Of a DNA stretch of 64,000 bases, positions 26,659-36,587 are shown piece by piece. Made by a program: the position numbers and the translations under genes. The stretch comes from Candidatus Krumholzibacteriota bacterium (GTDB lineage Bacteria > Krumholzibacteriota > Krumholzibacteriia > LZORAL124-64-63): positions 248,001 through 312,000 of the forward strand of contig JAKLEB010000002.1 of the NCBI GenBank assembly GCA_022711765.1, written 5' to 3'. A model generated the notes under the pieces. The model made no database searches. It had not been told where the DNA came from and worked only from the letters and a program-made list of their open reading frames with translations. Each line of letters begins with the position of its first letter. Position 1 is the first letter of the stretch.

Positions 26659-28457
26659 CCTGAGGCGAGGATCCGCGCCGACCAGGTCGCGCCCGGGTCG
26701 GCGCTCGCGAGCGGAACGATGCTCGTCCAGCCGCCCGGCGCGTGGTCCGCCACGTACCGCGCGATCTCGGCCGCCGCCCCGATCCCGACCAGCTGGACCG
26801 ATCGCGGCGCGAGCAGCGCGACGAGCCAGTCGCGCAGGGCCCCGGCCACGTCGGCCGCCGCCGCCGGCTGTCCGGCGACCACGTTCGCGGTCGCCGTGAC
26901 GAAGCAGCGCGGATCAGCGGGGGCGCGTTCCGCGGCGAGGGCGTCGGCGAGCGCCAGGGCCTCCGCCTGGTCGGCCGCGATCGCGACGACGACCGGCGCG
27001 CCCCGTCGCCGCTCTACAGCGGGCAGCACGAGCCGGCACGCCTGCAGCGCGTCCTCGCCGCTCGGGAACGCGCCGTCCGCCACGCACCGCTCCGCCGGCA
27101 GCACCGAACCCGTCGCCTCCGCGCGATCGAGCAAGATCGTGGCGGCGAGCGAGGCGGCGGCGATATCGCCCGGATCGTAGTGCGGCCGGTATCCCTGCTG
27201 GCCGCGGAGCGTGCGGAAGAGATGGTAGTCGACGATCGACCGCTCCTCCGGGCGCAGGTCCGCCGCGCGTCTACGCTCGCGAACGAACCAGTCCGGCGAC
27301 AGGCGGAACCCACGGTCGCGCCAGGCGAGCGGGTCGCAACCCTCCAGCGAGATCTCGGCGCCGACCTCGAACCAGCCAGCCGGCAGGTCCGCGAGATCGT
27401 AGTCGACGGTCAGGTACGCGAGATCGGGTTCGAGCGCGGTCGTGAACGTGGTGTCGCGGCCGTCGCCGCCGCCGTCCGCGGCCGTCCACAGCGTGCAGCG
27501 CGCCTCGCCGCCGGGGCGGCCCTGGATGCCCAGCTCGACGCTCAGGCGGTCGCCGACCACGAGGTAGCGATCGAGGCGCCCGGCCAGCAGGGGCGCCGGC
27601 GCTCCGCCAGGGTCGAGGCTCGCGAGAGCGAACCGTCGCCACGGCTCGCTGGGCGACCCCGCGTACGGGTCCGCGACCAGCGACCAGCGCGCGGCGGGAC
27701 CGCCGGCGGTCGGCTGGCGCACGATCGCGTTCAGGCCCAGCAGCAGCTCGATCGGCGGCCGGTGCGGGTGCAGGCTCGACCACGGGACCGTGACCGTCGC
27801 CGTCCCCCGGTCGATGTCGGCGCGGAACTCGAACCAGCGGTCGGACTCGTCGCGGTCGAGGTCGAGCGGCCGGGCGACGACGACGACGACCTCGCCGCCC
27901 GCGACCTCGCCGCCGGCGCACCCCGGCGCGTCGACCTCGCAGACGAGCGCGTCGCGGTCGTAGCGGAACCGCGCGCTGGCGGCCGGCCCGCCGGGCCCCG
28001 GTACGAACGCGTCGGGCGCGAGCGGCAAGGGTCCGCTCCAGACGCCCTCGTCGAGCAGGAACCCGGCGTCCCGCGCGCGCCGGAGACGGTCGGCGCGCGC
28101 GGCGTCGACTCGATCGACGAGCCGCGGATCGCCGGCGATCGAGATGAGGTCAGGGTCCGCGAGCATGCGGTCGAGGTCGCGATAGCCGGCCGCGAGAGCC
28201 ACGTCGAGCCGCGCGAGCGCGCCCTCGTGGTCGCCCGTGAGGGCGAGCAGGCAGGCCAGATTGTACTGCATGACGGCGTCGCCCGGACGTTCCGCGAGGT
28301 ACGCGGCGAGCTCGTCGCGCGCGGCGTCGAACTCACCGGCCTCTAGCCGAGCGCCGAGGCGGCCGAGGGCGGGCAGACGCATCGTCTCGTATTCGGTCTG
28401 GGCGACGGATGCAGCCGAGGCGAGCAGCAGGCAGACGCAGCACGCGAGTCGCCGCAT
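26652..28457 (-). CDS. Secreted TPR-containing protein of unknown function
   Basis: 601 residues from ATG 28457, preceded by GGGAGGAT. It has a signal peptide (MRRLACCVCLLLASAASVAQ). Residues about 30-110 form two TPR-like helices (AVMQYNLACLLALTGDHEGALARLDVALAAGY followed by DLISIAGDPRL), a pattern common in small periplasmic TPR proteins. The middle is beta-rich and unrecognised. The C-terminal 140 or so residues look like an alpha/beta-hydrolase-type fold without an obvious catalytic triad (APVVVAIAADQAEALALADALA; SVQLVGIGAAAEIARYVA). The 3' end overlaps the sulfatase-like gene on the other strand. Confidence 0.65.
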   Translation of the reverse strand: MRRLACCVCLLLASAASVAQTEYETMRLPALGRLGARLEAGEFDAARDELAAYLAERPGDAVMQYNLACLLALTGDHEGALARLDVALAAGYRDLDRMLADPDLISIAGDPRLVDRVDAARADRLRRARDAGFLLDEGVWSGPLPLAPDAFVPGPGGPAASARFRYDRDALVCEVDAPGCAGGEVAGGEVVVVVARPLDLDRDESDRWFEFRADIDRGTATVTVPWSSLHPHRPPIELLLGLNAIVRQPTAGGPAARWSLVADPYAGSPSEPWRRFALASLDPGGAPAPLLAGRLDRYLVVGDRLSVELGIQGRPGGEARCTLWTAADGGGDGRDTTFTTALEPDLAYLTVDYDLADLPAGWFEVGAEISLEGCDPLAWRDRGFRLSPDWFVRERRRAADLRPEERSIVDYHLFRTLRGQQGYRPHYDPGDIAAASLAATILLDRAEATGSVLPAERCVADGAFPSGEDALQACRLVLPAVERRRGAPVVVAIAADQAEALALADALAAERAPADPRCFVTATANVVAGQPAAAADVAGALRDWLVALLAPRSVQLVGIGAAAEIARYVADHAPGGWTSIVPLASADPGATWSARILASGQ

Positions 28458-28624
28458 GGGATCCTCCCGGCTCGGGTCCGGCATCCTGCCGGATCGCACG
28501 CTCGGTGGCGAGTGTACCACCGGCGGCGGGAATGGCCACTGGAGGTTGGCGGACCGCCGGCGCGCGGTCGCGGGTATCGCGCGCGCCGGCGGCCGCCGGA
28601 TCGTTGCCGGGAGGCCGTGTCCGC

Positions 28625-30268
28625 TCAGGCGCCCCGCCGGCAGAGGCACGACACCTGGAGCGGGATGTCGGCGCGCGCCCAGGCGTCCCGGAACTCGCCG
28701 CGGATCCGCGTCGCGTCCTCGGAGCGGCCGGACCGTTCGAGGCATTCGGCGAGGCCGACGAGCGCCCAGCCGTTCCGCGGGTGCAGCTCGAGGTCTTCGC
28801 GGTAGACCTGCTCCGCCTCCTCGATGCGCCCCTGCTCCAGGAGCAGTGCGCCGAGCGCGTGCCGCACGGGTTGCATCCAGCCCCATGGCTCGTCGTAGCG
28901 GAGCGTCTCGTCGAGCCGGACCGCTTCTCGCAGCAGCGCGAACGCCCGTTCGTATTCGCCGCGCCGATACTCGAGCTCGCCCTCGGCGAGCTTGCGGCCG
29001 ATCTCCAGCACCTCGCTCGTCGGGTTGTTGCCGATGGTCCTGCTCTCGGGCACCGCGGCGGCGGCGGCCTCGAGCGCGGCGAACTCCCGCGCGCCCTCCT
29101 CCGTGCGGCCGAGCGACGACAGGGCCATGGTCCGACCGTAGTGCCACATGGCGCGGGTCGCGAGGAGGTCCGCGGCGGGCTCGGGCTCCGCCAGCAACTC
29201 CTCCCACATGCCGAAGCGCACCATGACGTGGTACGGCACGCCGAGGAAGCTCTCGAGGAAGTCGGGGAACTCCCGCACGACCTCCGCCGGGATCTCGCTG
29301 ACCATGTCGCGCGCGGCCTGCATCGCGACCTCGCGGCGGCCGTCGAACATCGCGGCGTAGGCCAGGAAGTGATAGTTGTGGGCGCGGTAGATCGTGTAGA
29401 AGCCTTCGCGACCGGCCTGACTGACGTACGCCACGTCCGAGGCGATGCCCTTCTGGTTCGCGGCGACCGCGTCCCCGTAGTGGCCGAGCCGGATGTCGAT
29501 GTGGCTCGGCATGTGGACGAGATGGCCGGCCCAGGGCACGGCGTCGCGCAGCCGGTTCGCCGCATCCAGCGCCTTCTCCGGCGTTGGCGAGGCCTCGATC
29601 GCGTGGATGTAGAAATGATTGGCGGCCGGGTGTCCGGGCTCCATCGCGATCACGGCGTCGAGCGTGGCGATGAGCTCGCCGGTGCCCGGCTGCATCTGGC
29701 CGTCGGGAGTCCAGAGGTCCCACGGGCGGAGGTTCATGAGCGATTCCGCGAAGATGACGCCGACGTCGGGGTCGCCCGGGTGGGCCCGCCAGACTTCGCG
29801 CATCGCGGCGGCGTAGGCCTCGTTCAGCGGCTTGAGGTCCTCGGGCCGCTGCTCAGCGTAGCGCTTCGAGAGCGCCTCGATCAGGCTGCGTTCGAGCGGC
29901 GTGACGCGTTCGTTCAGTTCGCGGGCCCGCGCGAGCGCCGCGAACGCCGTCCCGTTCGCTTCCTCGCTCATCTCCGGGTTGTTGATGTGGGGACCGTTGG
30001 CGTAGGCGATGCCCCAGTAGGCCATCGCGCACGCGGGATCCGCCTTCGCGGCCTGCTCGAAGGAACGGATGGCCTCGAGGTGGTTGAATCCGTAGCATAG
30101 GGTCAGGCCCTGGTCGAAGTAGCGCTGGGCCTCGGGCGAGGTCGTGGTCACGGTATGGTGGCGAACGCCCTGATCGCCGAAGTAGAGCGCCGGTTCGGGG
30201 GCTGCGAAGGCGACGGCGGCCACGGCGAGCGCCAGGGCGACGGCCACGGTACGATGAGGCGCGTTCAT
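28625..30268 (-). CDS. Exported tetratricopeptide-repeat protein
   Basis: 547 residues with a signal peptide (MNAPHRTVAVALALAVAAVAFAAPEP). TPR-type helical pairs run through most of the chain: AQRYFDQGLTLCYGFNHLEAIRSFEQAAKADPACAMAYWGIA near residue 45, PGHPAANHFYIHAIEAS near 215, and several more to the C-terminus (GWALVGLAECLERSGRSEDA). It ends in SCLCRRGA, a Cys-x-Cys tail I have seen in this group of proteins. A repeated His pattern (HLVHMPSHIDIRLGHY) is notable and may bind metal. It is divergent from the FAD oxidoreductase and follows its own promoter-like sequence. Confidence 0.75.
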   Translation of the reverse strand: MNAPHRTVAVALALAVAAVAFAAPEPALYFGDQGVRHHTVTTTSPEAQRYFDQGLTLCYGFNHLEAIRSFEQAAKADPACAMAYWGIAYANGPHINNPEMSEEANGTAFAALARARELNERVTPLERSLIEALSKRYAEQRPEDLKPLNEAYAAAMREVWRAHPGDPDVGVIFAESLMNLRPWDLWTPDGQMQPGTGELIATLDAVIAMEPGHPAANHFYIHAIEASPTPEKALDAANRLRDAVPWAGHLVHMPSHIDIRLGHYGDAVAANQKGIASDVAYVSQAGREGFYTIYRAHNYHFLAYAAMFDGRREVAMQAARDMVSEIPAEVVREFPDFLESFLGVPYHVMVRFGMWEELLAEPEPAADLLATRAMWHYGRTMALSSLGRTEEGAREFAALEAAAAAVPESRTIGNNPTSEVLEIGRKLAEGELEYRRGEYERAFALLREAVRLDETLRYDEPWGWMQPVRHALGALLLEQGRIEEAEQVYREDLELHPRNGWALVGLAECLERSGRSEDATRIRGEFRDAWARADIPLQVSCLCRRGA

Positions 30269-30334
30269 GGAAATCTCCTTTCAGCAAGCTTCGGATGGCC
30301 TCGCGCTCACGAGGTACCGCCCGCAGGGGGAGGT

Positions 30335-30362
30335 ATGGTAGCATAAAATGGATGAGAAACAA
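30335..30362 (-). promoter_or_regulatory. Candidate extended -10 promoter for the exported TPR gene
   Basis: On the minus strand: TTGTTT, 16-base spacer, TACCAT preceded by TGC (extended -10). It lies about 65 bases upstream of ATG 30268 in an AT-rich patch. Confidence 0.35.
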
Positions 30363-30491
30363 CCGGTATAGTCGGATCGACTGTCGCCGGCGGCGCGCGC
30401 AGCCCCCGCGGGGCGGCCGGCCCGGTCCCCGCCCGGCGCGACGCCGGTGATCGCGGCGGTTCCTTCTCGGTCACGGACAGGAGATGCGGAC

Positions 30492-31667
30492 ATGACCCAC
30501 TTTCCCTACCTCATCATCGGCGGCGGCATGACCGCGGACGCCGCCGTGCGCGGCATCCGGGAGCTCGACGCGGATCGCGCGATCGGCCTGCTCGGCGACG
30601 AGGCAGACCCGCCGTACTCCCGGCCGCCGCTGTCGAAGGGTCTGTGGAAGGGCAAGCCGGTGGAGAGCGTGTGGCGGGACACTCCCGGCCGCGGGGTCGA
30701 CCTCCTGCTGGGCCGTCGCGCCGTGTCCCTCGACCCGAGAACCCGAACGGTCGTCGACGATCGCGGCGCCAGGTACACGTTCGACAAGCTCCTCCTCGCC
30801 ACGGGCGGCACGCCGCGCCGCTTCCCGTTCGGCGGCGACGAGACCATCTATTTCCGGACCCTCGCCGATTTCCGCCGGCTCCACGCCCTCGCGGCCGCGG
30901 GCAAGACCTTCGCGGTGATCGGCGGCGGGTTCATCGGCTCCGAGGTCGCGGCCGCCCTGGCGATGCGCGGCAGCAAGGTCACGCTGCTCTTCCCCGAGGA
31001 CGGCATAGGCGCCGGCCTCTTCCCGGCGGATCTCGCGCGCTTCCTGGTGGGCTACTACCGCGAGATGGGCGTGGAGGTGCTGCCCGGCCGGCAGGTGACC
31101 GGGATCGGCGCGAGCGGCGACCGGCACGTCGTCGAGACCCGGAACGGTCCGCCGATCACCGCCGACGTGATCGTCGCAGGCATCGGCATCGTCCCCAACA
31201 CCGAGCTGGCCACGATGGCCGGCCTCGCGGTCGACGACGGCATCGTCGTCGACGCGTCGCTCCGGTCGTCCCATCCCGAGATCTTCGCCGCCGGCGACGT
31301 CGCCCGGTTCGAAGCGCCGTCGCTGGGCCGATTGCGGGTCGAGCACGAGGACAATGCCGTCACCATGGGCCGCGCGGCCGGCCGCGCCATGGCCGGGGAC
31401 CCGACGCCGTACGCCCACCTGCCGTACTTCTACTCGGACCTGTTCGAGCTCGGCTACGAGGCGGTCGGCCTGCTGGACCCGCGGGGCGAGGTGGTGGCCG
31501 ACTGGCAGGAACCGTTCCGCAAAGGTGTCGTCCACTACCTGAGCGACGGCCGGGTTCGCGGGGTCCTGCTGTGGAACACGTGGGGTCGGATCGAGGCCGC
31601 GAGGAATCTGATCGCCGAGCCCGGTCCGTTCGGCGCCGCCGACCTGATCGGACGGTTGTCGGCCTGA
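30492..31667 (+). CDS. FAD/NAD(P)-dependent oxidoreductase (ferredoxin reductase/AIF-like)
   Basis: 391 residues. N-terminal FAD-binding motif (YLIIGGGMTADAAVRGI), NAD(P)-binding motif (FAVIGGGFIGSEVAAALAMRG, about residue 140) and second FAD motif (PEIFAAGDVARF, about 265) give the order of rubredoxin/ferredoxin reductases and apoptosis-inducing-factor-like proteins. The C-terminal reductase domain is also present (YFYSDLFELGYEAVG). No redox CxxC is seen, so it is not a thioredoxin reductase or dihydrolipoyl dehydrogenase. ATG 30492 has AGGAG 8 bases upstream. The electron partner is unknown and no ferredoxin gene lies beside it. Confidence 0.85.
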   Translation: MTHFPYLIIGGGMTADAAVRGIRELDADRAIGLLGDEADPPYSRPPLSKGLWKGKPVESVWRDTPGRGVDLLLGRRAVSLDPRTRTVVDDRGARYTFDKLLLATGGTPRRFPFGGDETIYFRTLADFRRLHALAAAGKTFAVIGGGFIGSEVAAALAMRGSKVTLLFPEDGIGAGLFPADLARFLVGYYREMGVEVLPGRQVTGIGASGDRHVVETRNGPPITADVIVAGIGIVPNTELATMAGLAVDDGIVVDASLRSSHPEIFAAGDVARFEAPSLGRLRVEHEDNAVTMGRAAGRAMAGDPTPYAHLPYFYSDLFELGYEAVGLLDPRGEVVADWQEPFRKGVVHYLSDGRVRGVLLWNTWGRIEAARNLIAEPGPFGAADLIGRLSA

Positions 31668-31830
31668 CGCCGCCGCCGAGCGCGGCCCAGCGCGCGGAGC
31701 GGTCGGCGCCGGGGGCGTCAAATCGCTCGATGCGGGCGCGGCGCGATGATACCGTCGCGGACACTCGGGTCGAGTCTGTCCTGCCGCGGGCGGCGTTCGC
31801 CTCCCGGGTCATGGAGTGAGGATCGCCTTG

Positions 31831-33792
31831 ATGTCCGCCGAGCTGCCCGTGCGCAGTGTCTTGTTGTGGAGTCGCTGGCTCGCGGCGATGGCGCTCGTGG
31901 TCTGGCTGCCCGGGCACCTGCTCGTCGGCAGACACCTGCGCGCGCTGGACGAGGTGAGCCGCGCCACGCTCGCGCTCGCGGCCGGGCTCGCCCTGACCGT
32001 CGTCGCGGCGCCGCTGGCCGCGGTGCTCGGCGTTCCCTGGCGACCACTTCCCTACCTCGTGTTCGCTCTCGCCGCGGGCTGGGGAACCGGCCGCGCCGCC
32101 GGCTACCGCCGGGCGATCGCGGCCTGGACCGGTGACTTCCCGACGTTGCCGGCGGCCGGCCGCTGGCTCCTCTTCGTGACGGTCCTGCTCGGCGGGTGGC
32201 TGCTGATCGCCGGATACGGCGCGCTGGCCGCGCCACCGCACGTGCATGACGCTTCCAACCACGCGTTCCTGGTGCAGCGGGTGGTCGAGAGCGGTCGTGC
32301 CGACGCAAGGTCGGTGTTTGCCGGCCTGTACGGACGCCCCGACCTGCTCTACCTGCCGGGCTGGCACGCGACAGCGGCGCTCGTGGCGTCCGCGTCCGGC
32401 GTGGCGCCCTACGTCAGCGCCTGGTTTTTCCCGCTGATGCTGGCAGCCCTGTTGCCCGTGTCGATCAGCGTCGCCTGGCGATCCTGGGGCCTGCCGCCGC
32501 TCGTGGTCGCGTGCGGGGCCCTCCTGTTGACGGGCAACACGCTCGTGCCGGGCGGCATCCTGGAGTGGGGCGGCTTCGGTCAGATCGCCGGACTGTTCTG
32601 TTTGCCGGCCATGCTGGTCGCCGTGCGCGGACTGCGCCGCCGGCCCGGCGTCTGGACGGGATTGTGGTGCGGCGTCATCTGGGCGGCGCTGGCGCGAGCC
32701 CACGCGGGCGAGGCCTTCGCGGCCGTGGTCCTGGGGGCGCTGACCTGGAGCCGGGCGCCCGGCCGGGACGAGGGGATCGGCGGCGGTCGGCTGATCCTGG
32801 CGATCGGCGTGACCGTGCTCGCGCTCGCCGCGCTGATCGCGCCCGACGCGTGGAGGCTCGGCGGGGCCTATGCGGGGACGATCGTGCACCGGGTCTCCGA
32901 GCCGGCCGAGCGCTTCGGCTACGCCCTGGAGAAGTACTGGAAGGCCGGTGGTCGCGCTCCGGGTCTCCAGCTCCTGACGGCCTTCGGGATGGTGATAGCG
33001 CTCGCCGGACGCCGCTGGCGGTTCCTGGCGCTGGTCTCGCTCGCCCTGGGCGCGGTGTTCGTGGCCCGCGCTGCGTGGCGCGATCCGCTCACGGGGCTGT
33101 TGACGGTGCCGTTCTACGGCCAGGCGCCGCGGGTCCTCTACCTGCAGTGTCTGTTCCTGCCGGCGATCGCCGCCTTGCCGCTGGCCACACTCTGGCAATG
33201 GCTGGGACGACGGCGGATACCATCCCGGGCGGTGTCCGGCCGACCTGCGTGGACCGCGCAGATCGGTCGCGCGGGAGTCCTGGCGGTCGCGCTGCTGCTG
33301 GCGCTCGGGCCCGCCTGGCCGCAGGTTCTCAGGCAGCACCGGCTCGACCGCGGAACGGTCCCGTTCACGCCGGCGGAGTACGCGCTGGCGCGGCAGATCG
33401 CCGATGCCGTCCCCGCCGGCGCCGTGATCGCCAACTACTGGGACGACGGCAGCACCTGGGCGAGCCAGGTGTCGGGTCGCGCCTTCCTGCAGCCGCTCTC
33501 CTGGGCGCTGCACGGCCCGGCCGGGCAGGATCTCCGCGAGGCGACGCTGGCGCTGCGCGAGCGGCCGTGGCCGCCCGCGGCCACCGCGCTCCGCGACGCG
33601 GGCGTGCAGTACCTCTACGTTTCGGATCGGCAGTTTCCGCCGGACGCCCCCCTGCGGGTCGAACGCGCGGAATTCGACGGTGACGATCGCTTCGCGCCGG
33701 TCCTGCGCGGCGGCGCGGCGGCGCTGTACCGGATCCTCTGGGACGCCGCCGGCCCGGCGACCGCGGGCGCGGACACGGCCCCGTCCCGGTGA
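31831..33792 (+). CDS. Polytopic membrane protein, glycosyltransferase-like architecture (DUF6541-like)
   Basis: 653 residues with about 11-13 hydrophobic segments over the first 500 and a soluble C-terminal part of about 140. An acidic first loop carries PPHVHDASNHAFLVQRV, reminiscent of the loop-1 His/Asp motif in membrane GT-C-type glycosyltransferases and of the actinobacterial DUF6541 proteins; this is a resemblance, not proof. The tail contains NYWDDGSTWASQVSGRAFLQP. ATG 31831 has GAGGA 8 bases upstream; GTG 31816 is an alternative. The gene stands alone between the oxidoreductase and a convergent outer-membrane-like gene. Confidence 0.6.
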   Translation: MSAELPVRSVLLWSRWLAAMALVVWLPGHLLVGRHLRALDEVSRATLALAAGLALTVVAAPLAAVLGVPWRPLPYLVFALAAGWGTGRAAGYRRAIAAWTGDFPTLPAAGRWLLFVTVLLGGWLLIAGYGALAAPPHVHDASNHAFLVQRVVESGRADARSVFAGLYGRPDLLYLPGWHATAALVASASGVAPYVSAWFFPLMLAALLPVSISVAWRSWGLPPLVVACGALLLTGNTLVPGGILEWGGFGQIAGLFCLPAMLVAVRGLRRRPGVWTGLWCGVIWAALARAHAGEAFAAVVLGALTWSRAPGRDEGIGGGRLILAIGVTVLALAALIAPDAWRLGGAYAGTIVHRVSEPAERFGYALEKYWKAGGRAPGLQLLTAFGMVIALAGRRWRFLALVSLALGAVFVARAAWRDPLTGLLTVPFYGQAPRVLYLQCLFLPAIAALPLATLWQWLGRRRIPSRAVSGRPAWTAQIGRAGVLAVALLLALGPAWPQVLRQHRLDRGTVPFTPAEYALARQIADAVPAGAVIANYWDDGSTWASQVSGRAFLQPLSWALHGPAGQDLREATLALRERPWPPAATALRDAGVQYLYVSDRQFPPDAPLRVERAEFDGDDRFAPVLRGGAAALYRILWDAAGPATAGADTAPSR

Positions 33793-33817
33793 CGCGTCCG
33801 CGAGCTGCCTGCCGGAC

Positions 33818-34606
33818 CTAGAACGGCTTGCCGACCAGCACGCGGAGCTGGAGTCCGGGCTCCGCGTCGACGCTCGTGACCTGGACCAACGCCGTCGCCG
33901 TGGTCCACCAGGCGCGGTGCCGCAGCGCGAGGTTCGGTCCAGCGTGGAGCGCGCTCTGGGCGGCGTCCTTCCAGTCCGCGAATCCGACCTCGTGGAGGAC
34001 CTCGCCGCCGATCGACAGGCGGGGCGACAGGCGCCGGCTCACGCCGAGGAGTTGGGCCAGCTCGCCGCTGTCCTCCCCCCAGTCCGTCCCTTCCCACTCG
34101 GATTCGATCACGGCGTTGTAGGCGAGGACCCAGGCGCCGACGGGTTTCTCGAGCAGGAGCTTCCCTTCCACCTCGAAGAACTCGCGATCCAGCTTGACCT
34201 CGCCGTACACCGCCGCGCCGAGCGCGGACTCGGCCGGATCGGCGAGGTTGTAGACGAGCTCCACGGCGGTGTCGTGGACCGCGGTGTCCTCGCCGCTGCT
34301 CGTGCGGGTGTAGCGCCACGTGGCGAGGTAGAAGCCGAACTGGAGGCGGTCGGAGATCCCGTGCTCGAACTCCTGCCGGAACTCGAGCCGGTCGTACTCG
34401 GGGTCGGACTCGCGGTTGGTCTGCCAGGTGACCCACTGCTCGTACTCGTGCTCCGCCCGGGGCAGGGTCGAGGTCTGGTACAGGAACGTGAACTCACGCC
34501 CGTCGGCGAGCGGTTCCCGCGCCGTCGCGGCGAGCGCCGGCAAGACCGCGAGCAGAGCTGTGGCGACCCTCACGGGCCCCTGGCTTGAGAGCGAGCGACG
34601 TGCCAT
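33818..34606 (-). CDS. Putative outer-membrane beta-barrel or periplasmic protein
   Basis: 262 residues from ATG 34606, preceded by AGGAGGGAC. It has an Ala/Leu-rich signal peptide cleaved near ATAREP. The mature chain alternates polar and aromatic/hydrophobic residues in short strands (FGFYLATWRYTRT, AAVYGEVKLDREFFEVEGKLLLEKPV, SPRLSIGGEVLHEVGF, LQLRVLVGKPF), ending in a C-terminal Phe as many outer-membrane beta-barrels do. No specific family is recognised. It is convergent with the upstream membrane protein and divergent from the antiporter gene. Confidence 0.6.
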   Translation of the reverse strand: MARRSLSSQGPVRVATALLAVLPALAATAREPLADGREFTFLYQTSTLPRAEHEYEQWVTWQTNRESDPEYDRLEFRQEFEHGISDRLQFGFYLATWRYTRTSSGEDTAVHDTAVELVYNLADPAESALGAAVYGEVKLDREFFEVEGKLLLEKPVGAWVLAYNAVIESEWEGTDWGEDSGELAQLLGVSRRLSPRLSIGGEVLHEVGFADWKDAAQSALHAGPNLALRHRAWWTTATALVQVTSVDAEPGLQLRVLVGKPF

Positions 34607-34904
34607 CGAGTGTCCCTCCTGTGGACGACAATGAACACTGGTATCGACGCATCCAGAGCGTGAAATTGGTCGGTGGTTCGATTCAAGGCAAATCAAATAA
34701 ACGAGTTGCGACAATCGGTGTTCGTTGGGTAGATGATCGGATCGGTCGCCGGCGCGGTCGCCGGCAATCGATCAGGTTCGCGTGCGGTTTCCCTGATCAT
34801 CCGTGATAGTATCCCGGGACGACGACGGGGCGAGCGCCGCGTCTGCCGGAATGTGGCGTCTGGACGTGGTGAGTGGCGGCAGTCGTGTCGCGCGGGAGAC
34901 TGCG
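34607..34904 (+). other. Intergenic region between divergent genes, partly AT-rich
   Basis: About 298 bases without a gene. Bases about 34668-34735 are unusually AT-rich for this window (AATCAAATAAACGAG), as expected for divergent promoters. An 11-base direct repeat, CGGTCGCCGGC, occurs twice in tandem near 34743-34765. TGATAGTAT near 34804-34812 resembles a -10 for the plus-strand gene, but no good -35 is seen. Confidence 0.3.
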
Positions 34905-36587
34905 ATGCATGGTTTCGGAGTCCTGTTGACCTTCGTCGGCGGCCTCGCCGGCGCCCTGGTGTTCGGCTACCTCGCCCACCGATTGAAGGTGTCGCCCATC
35001 GTCGGCTACCTGCTGGCCGGCGTCGTGGTCGGACCCTACACGCCGGGCTTCGTCGTCGACCGCGGGATCGCCGAGCAGTTCGCCGAGATCGGGGTCATCC
35101 TGCTGCTGTTCGGCATCGGCCTGCGGTTCCACCTCCGCGAGCTGATCGCCGTGTGGCGGGTGGCGATCCCGGGGGCGCTCATCCAGAGCACGCTGTCGAC
35201 GGTCATGCTCGCGCTGCTGCTCCACCTGCTGGGCTGGAGCTGGACGTCCGGACTCATCCTGGGGATGGCGATCTCGGTCGCCAGCACGGTCGTCATGGCC
35301 CTGGTGCTGGCCGAGCGGCACGATCTCCACGCGACCATCGGCCACATCGCCATCGGCTGGACCGTCGTCGAGGACCTCCTGACCGTGGCGCTGCTGCTCC
35401 TGCTGCCGATCGCGTTCGGGCCGGACGGCGGCGCGGGCACGAGCGCGGGAGCGGCGCTCGGCCTCGCGGCGCTCAAGGTCGCCGGGCTGGCGGCGGCCGT
35501 GGTGGTTCTCGGCCGCTGGGTGATTCCCTGGGCGCTCGAACGGATCGCCAGGACCCGCTCCCGGGAGCTGTTCACGCTCGCGGTGCTGGTACTCGCGGTC
35601 GGAGTCGCCGTGGGCTCGGCCGAGATCTTCGGCGTGTCGATGGCCCTCGGCGCCTTCCTGGCCGGACTCGCCGTCGGCCGCTCGGAGTTCGCGGCCCGCG
35701 CCGCCGGCGATGCGATGCCCATGCGCGACGCCTTCGCCGTGCTCTTCTTCGTCTCGGTCGGCATGCTCTTCGACCCGCGCAGCGTCGTCGAGTCGCCGCT
35801 CGCGGTCGCCGCGGTGCTCTTCGTGGTGATCATCGGCAAACCGCTTGCCGCCATGTTCACCGTGCGGCTCCTGGGCAGGCCGGCCTCGACCGCCATCCCC
35901 GTCGGCGCGGCGTTCTCGCAGGTCGGCGAATTCAGCTTCATCCTCGGCACCGTGGCGCGGCAGCTCGGGATCCTCGACGATGCTGGCTGGAACGCTCTCG
36001 TCGCCGGGTCCATCATCTCGATCGCGCTCAATCCCAGCATCTATCGCTGGGCACGCCAGAAGTCCGCCGCGGCGCCGGCGCTCACGCCGATCGCGGAAGG
36101 CGAGCGACCCGCGAGCGAGCCCCACCGCTGCATCCTGATCGGCTTCGGCCCGGTCGGGCGGATCGTCCATCGGCTGCTGACCGACCGCGGGACCTCGGTC
36201 ACGGTCATCGACCTCAACCTGGATACGGTGCGGAGCCTGAAGGCCCAGGGCCTCAACGCCCTGTACGGCGACGTTCTCCGGAAGGGGACCCTCGAAGACG
36301 CCGGCATCGCCTCGGCCGGAGGCCTCATCCTGAGCGCTGACGTCGAGGACGCGGTCGAGATCGTCCGGCAGGCCCGGCAGCTCAATCCGGGGCTGCGCAT
36401 CCTCGTCCGCTGCAGTCACCTGCGCGACGCCGCCGCGATCCGGCGAGCCGGCGCCGACGTCGTGGCCGCCGGCGAGGCGGAGGTCGGCGTCGCGCTCGTC
36501 GAGGCGCTCACGGCCGGCGAGGACCTGGCGGGAGGGGAAACGGCCTGGCACCGCGATGCCGTCCGCGAGAGGCTCTACAGCGGGTGA
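34905..36587 (+). CDS. CPA2-family cation/proton antiporter with TrkA-N domain (KefB/YbaL-like)
   Basis: 560 residues. The first 370 or so form a Na/H exchanger-type domain with about 12 membrane helices, opening FGYLAHRLKVSPIVGYLLAGVVVGPYTPGF and including GAFLAGLAVGRSEF. A cytosolic TrkA-N (RCK) nucleotide-binding domain follows, with GFGPVGRIVHRLL at about 413-425, DLNLDTVRSL and RCSHLRDAAAIRRAGADVV. The usual TrkA-C is not apparent. Role: K+ or Na+ exchange for H+ gated by a nucleotide or glutathione ligand; the ion is unknown. I chose ATG 34905 with GGGAG 6 bases upstream. Its last 13 bases overlap the convergent end of the microcompartment operon. Confidence 0.88.
   Translation: MHGFGVLLTFVGGLAGALVFGYLAHRLKVSPIVGYLLAGVVVGPYTPGFVVDRGIAEQFAEIGVILLLFGIGLRFHLRELIAVWRVAIPGALIQSTLSTVMLALLLHLLGWSWTSGLILGMAISVASTVVMALVLAERHDLHATIGHIAIGWTVVEDLLTVALLLLLPIAFGPDGGAGTSAGAALGLAALKVAGLAAAVVVLGRWVIPWALERIARTRSRELFTLAVLVLAVGVAVGSAEIFGVSMALGAFLAGLAVGRSEFAARAAGDAMPMRDAFAVLFFVSVGMLFDPRSVVESPLAVAAVLFVVIIGKPLAAMFTVRLLGRPASTAIPVGAAFSQVGEFSFILGTVARQLGILDDAGWNALVAGSIISIALNPSIYRWARQKSAAAPALTPIAEGERPASEPHRCILIGFGPVGRIVHRLLTDRGTSVTVIDLNLDTVRSLKAQGLNALYGDVLRKGTLEDAGIASAGGLILSADVEDAVEIVRQARQLNPGLRILVRCSHLRDAAAIRRAGADVVAAGEAEVGVALVEALTAGEDLAGGETAWHRDAVRERLYSG

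Noticed and set aside
31360..33513. Minus-strand frame opposite the polytopic membrane protein
   Set aside because: Gln/Arg/Glu-rich shadow; the plus-strand frame has regular hydrophobic helices and a good ribosome binding site.
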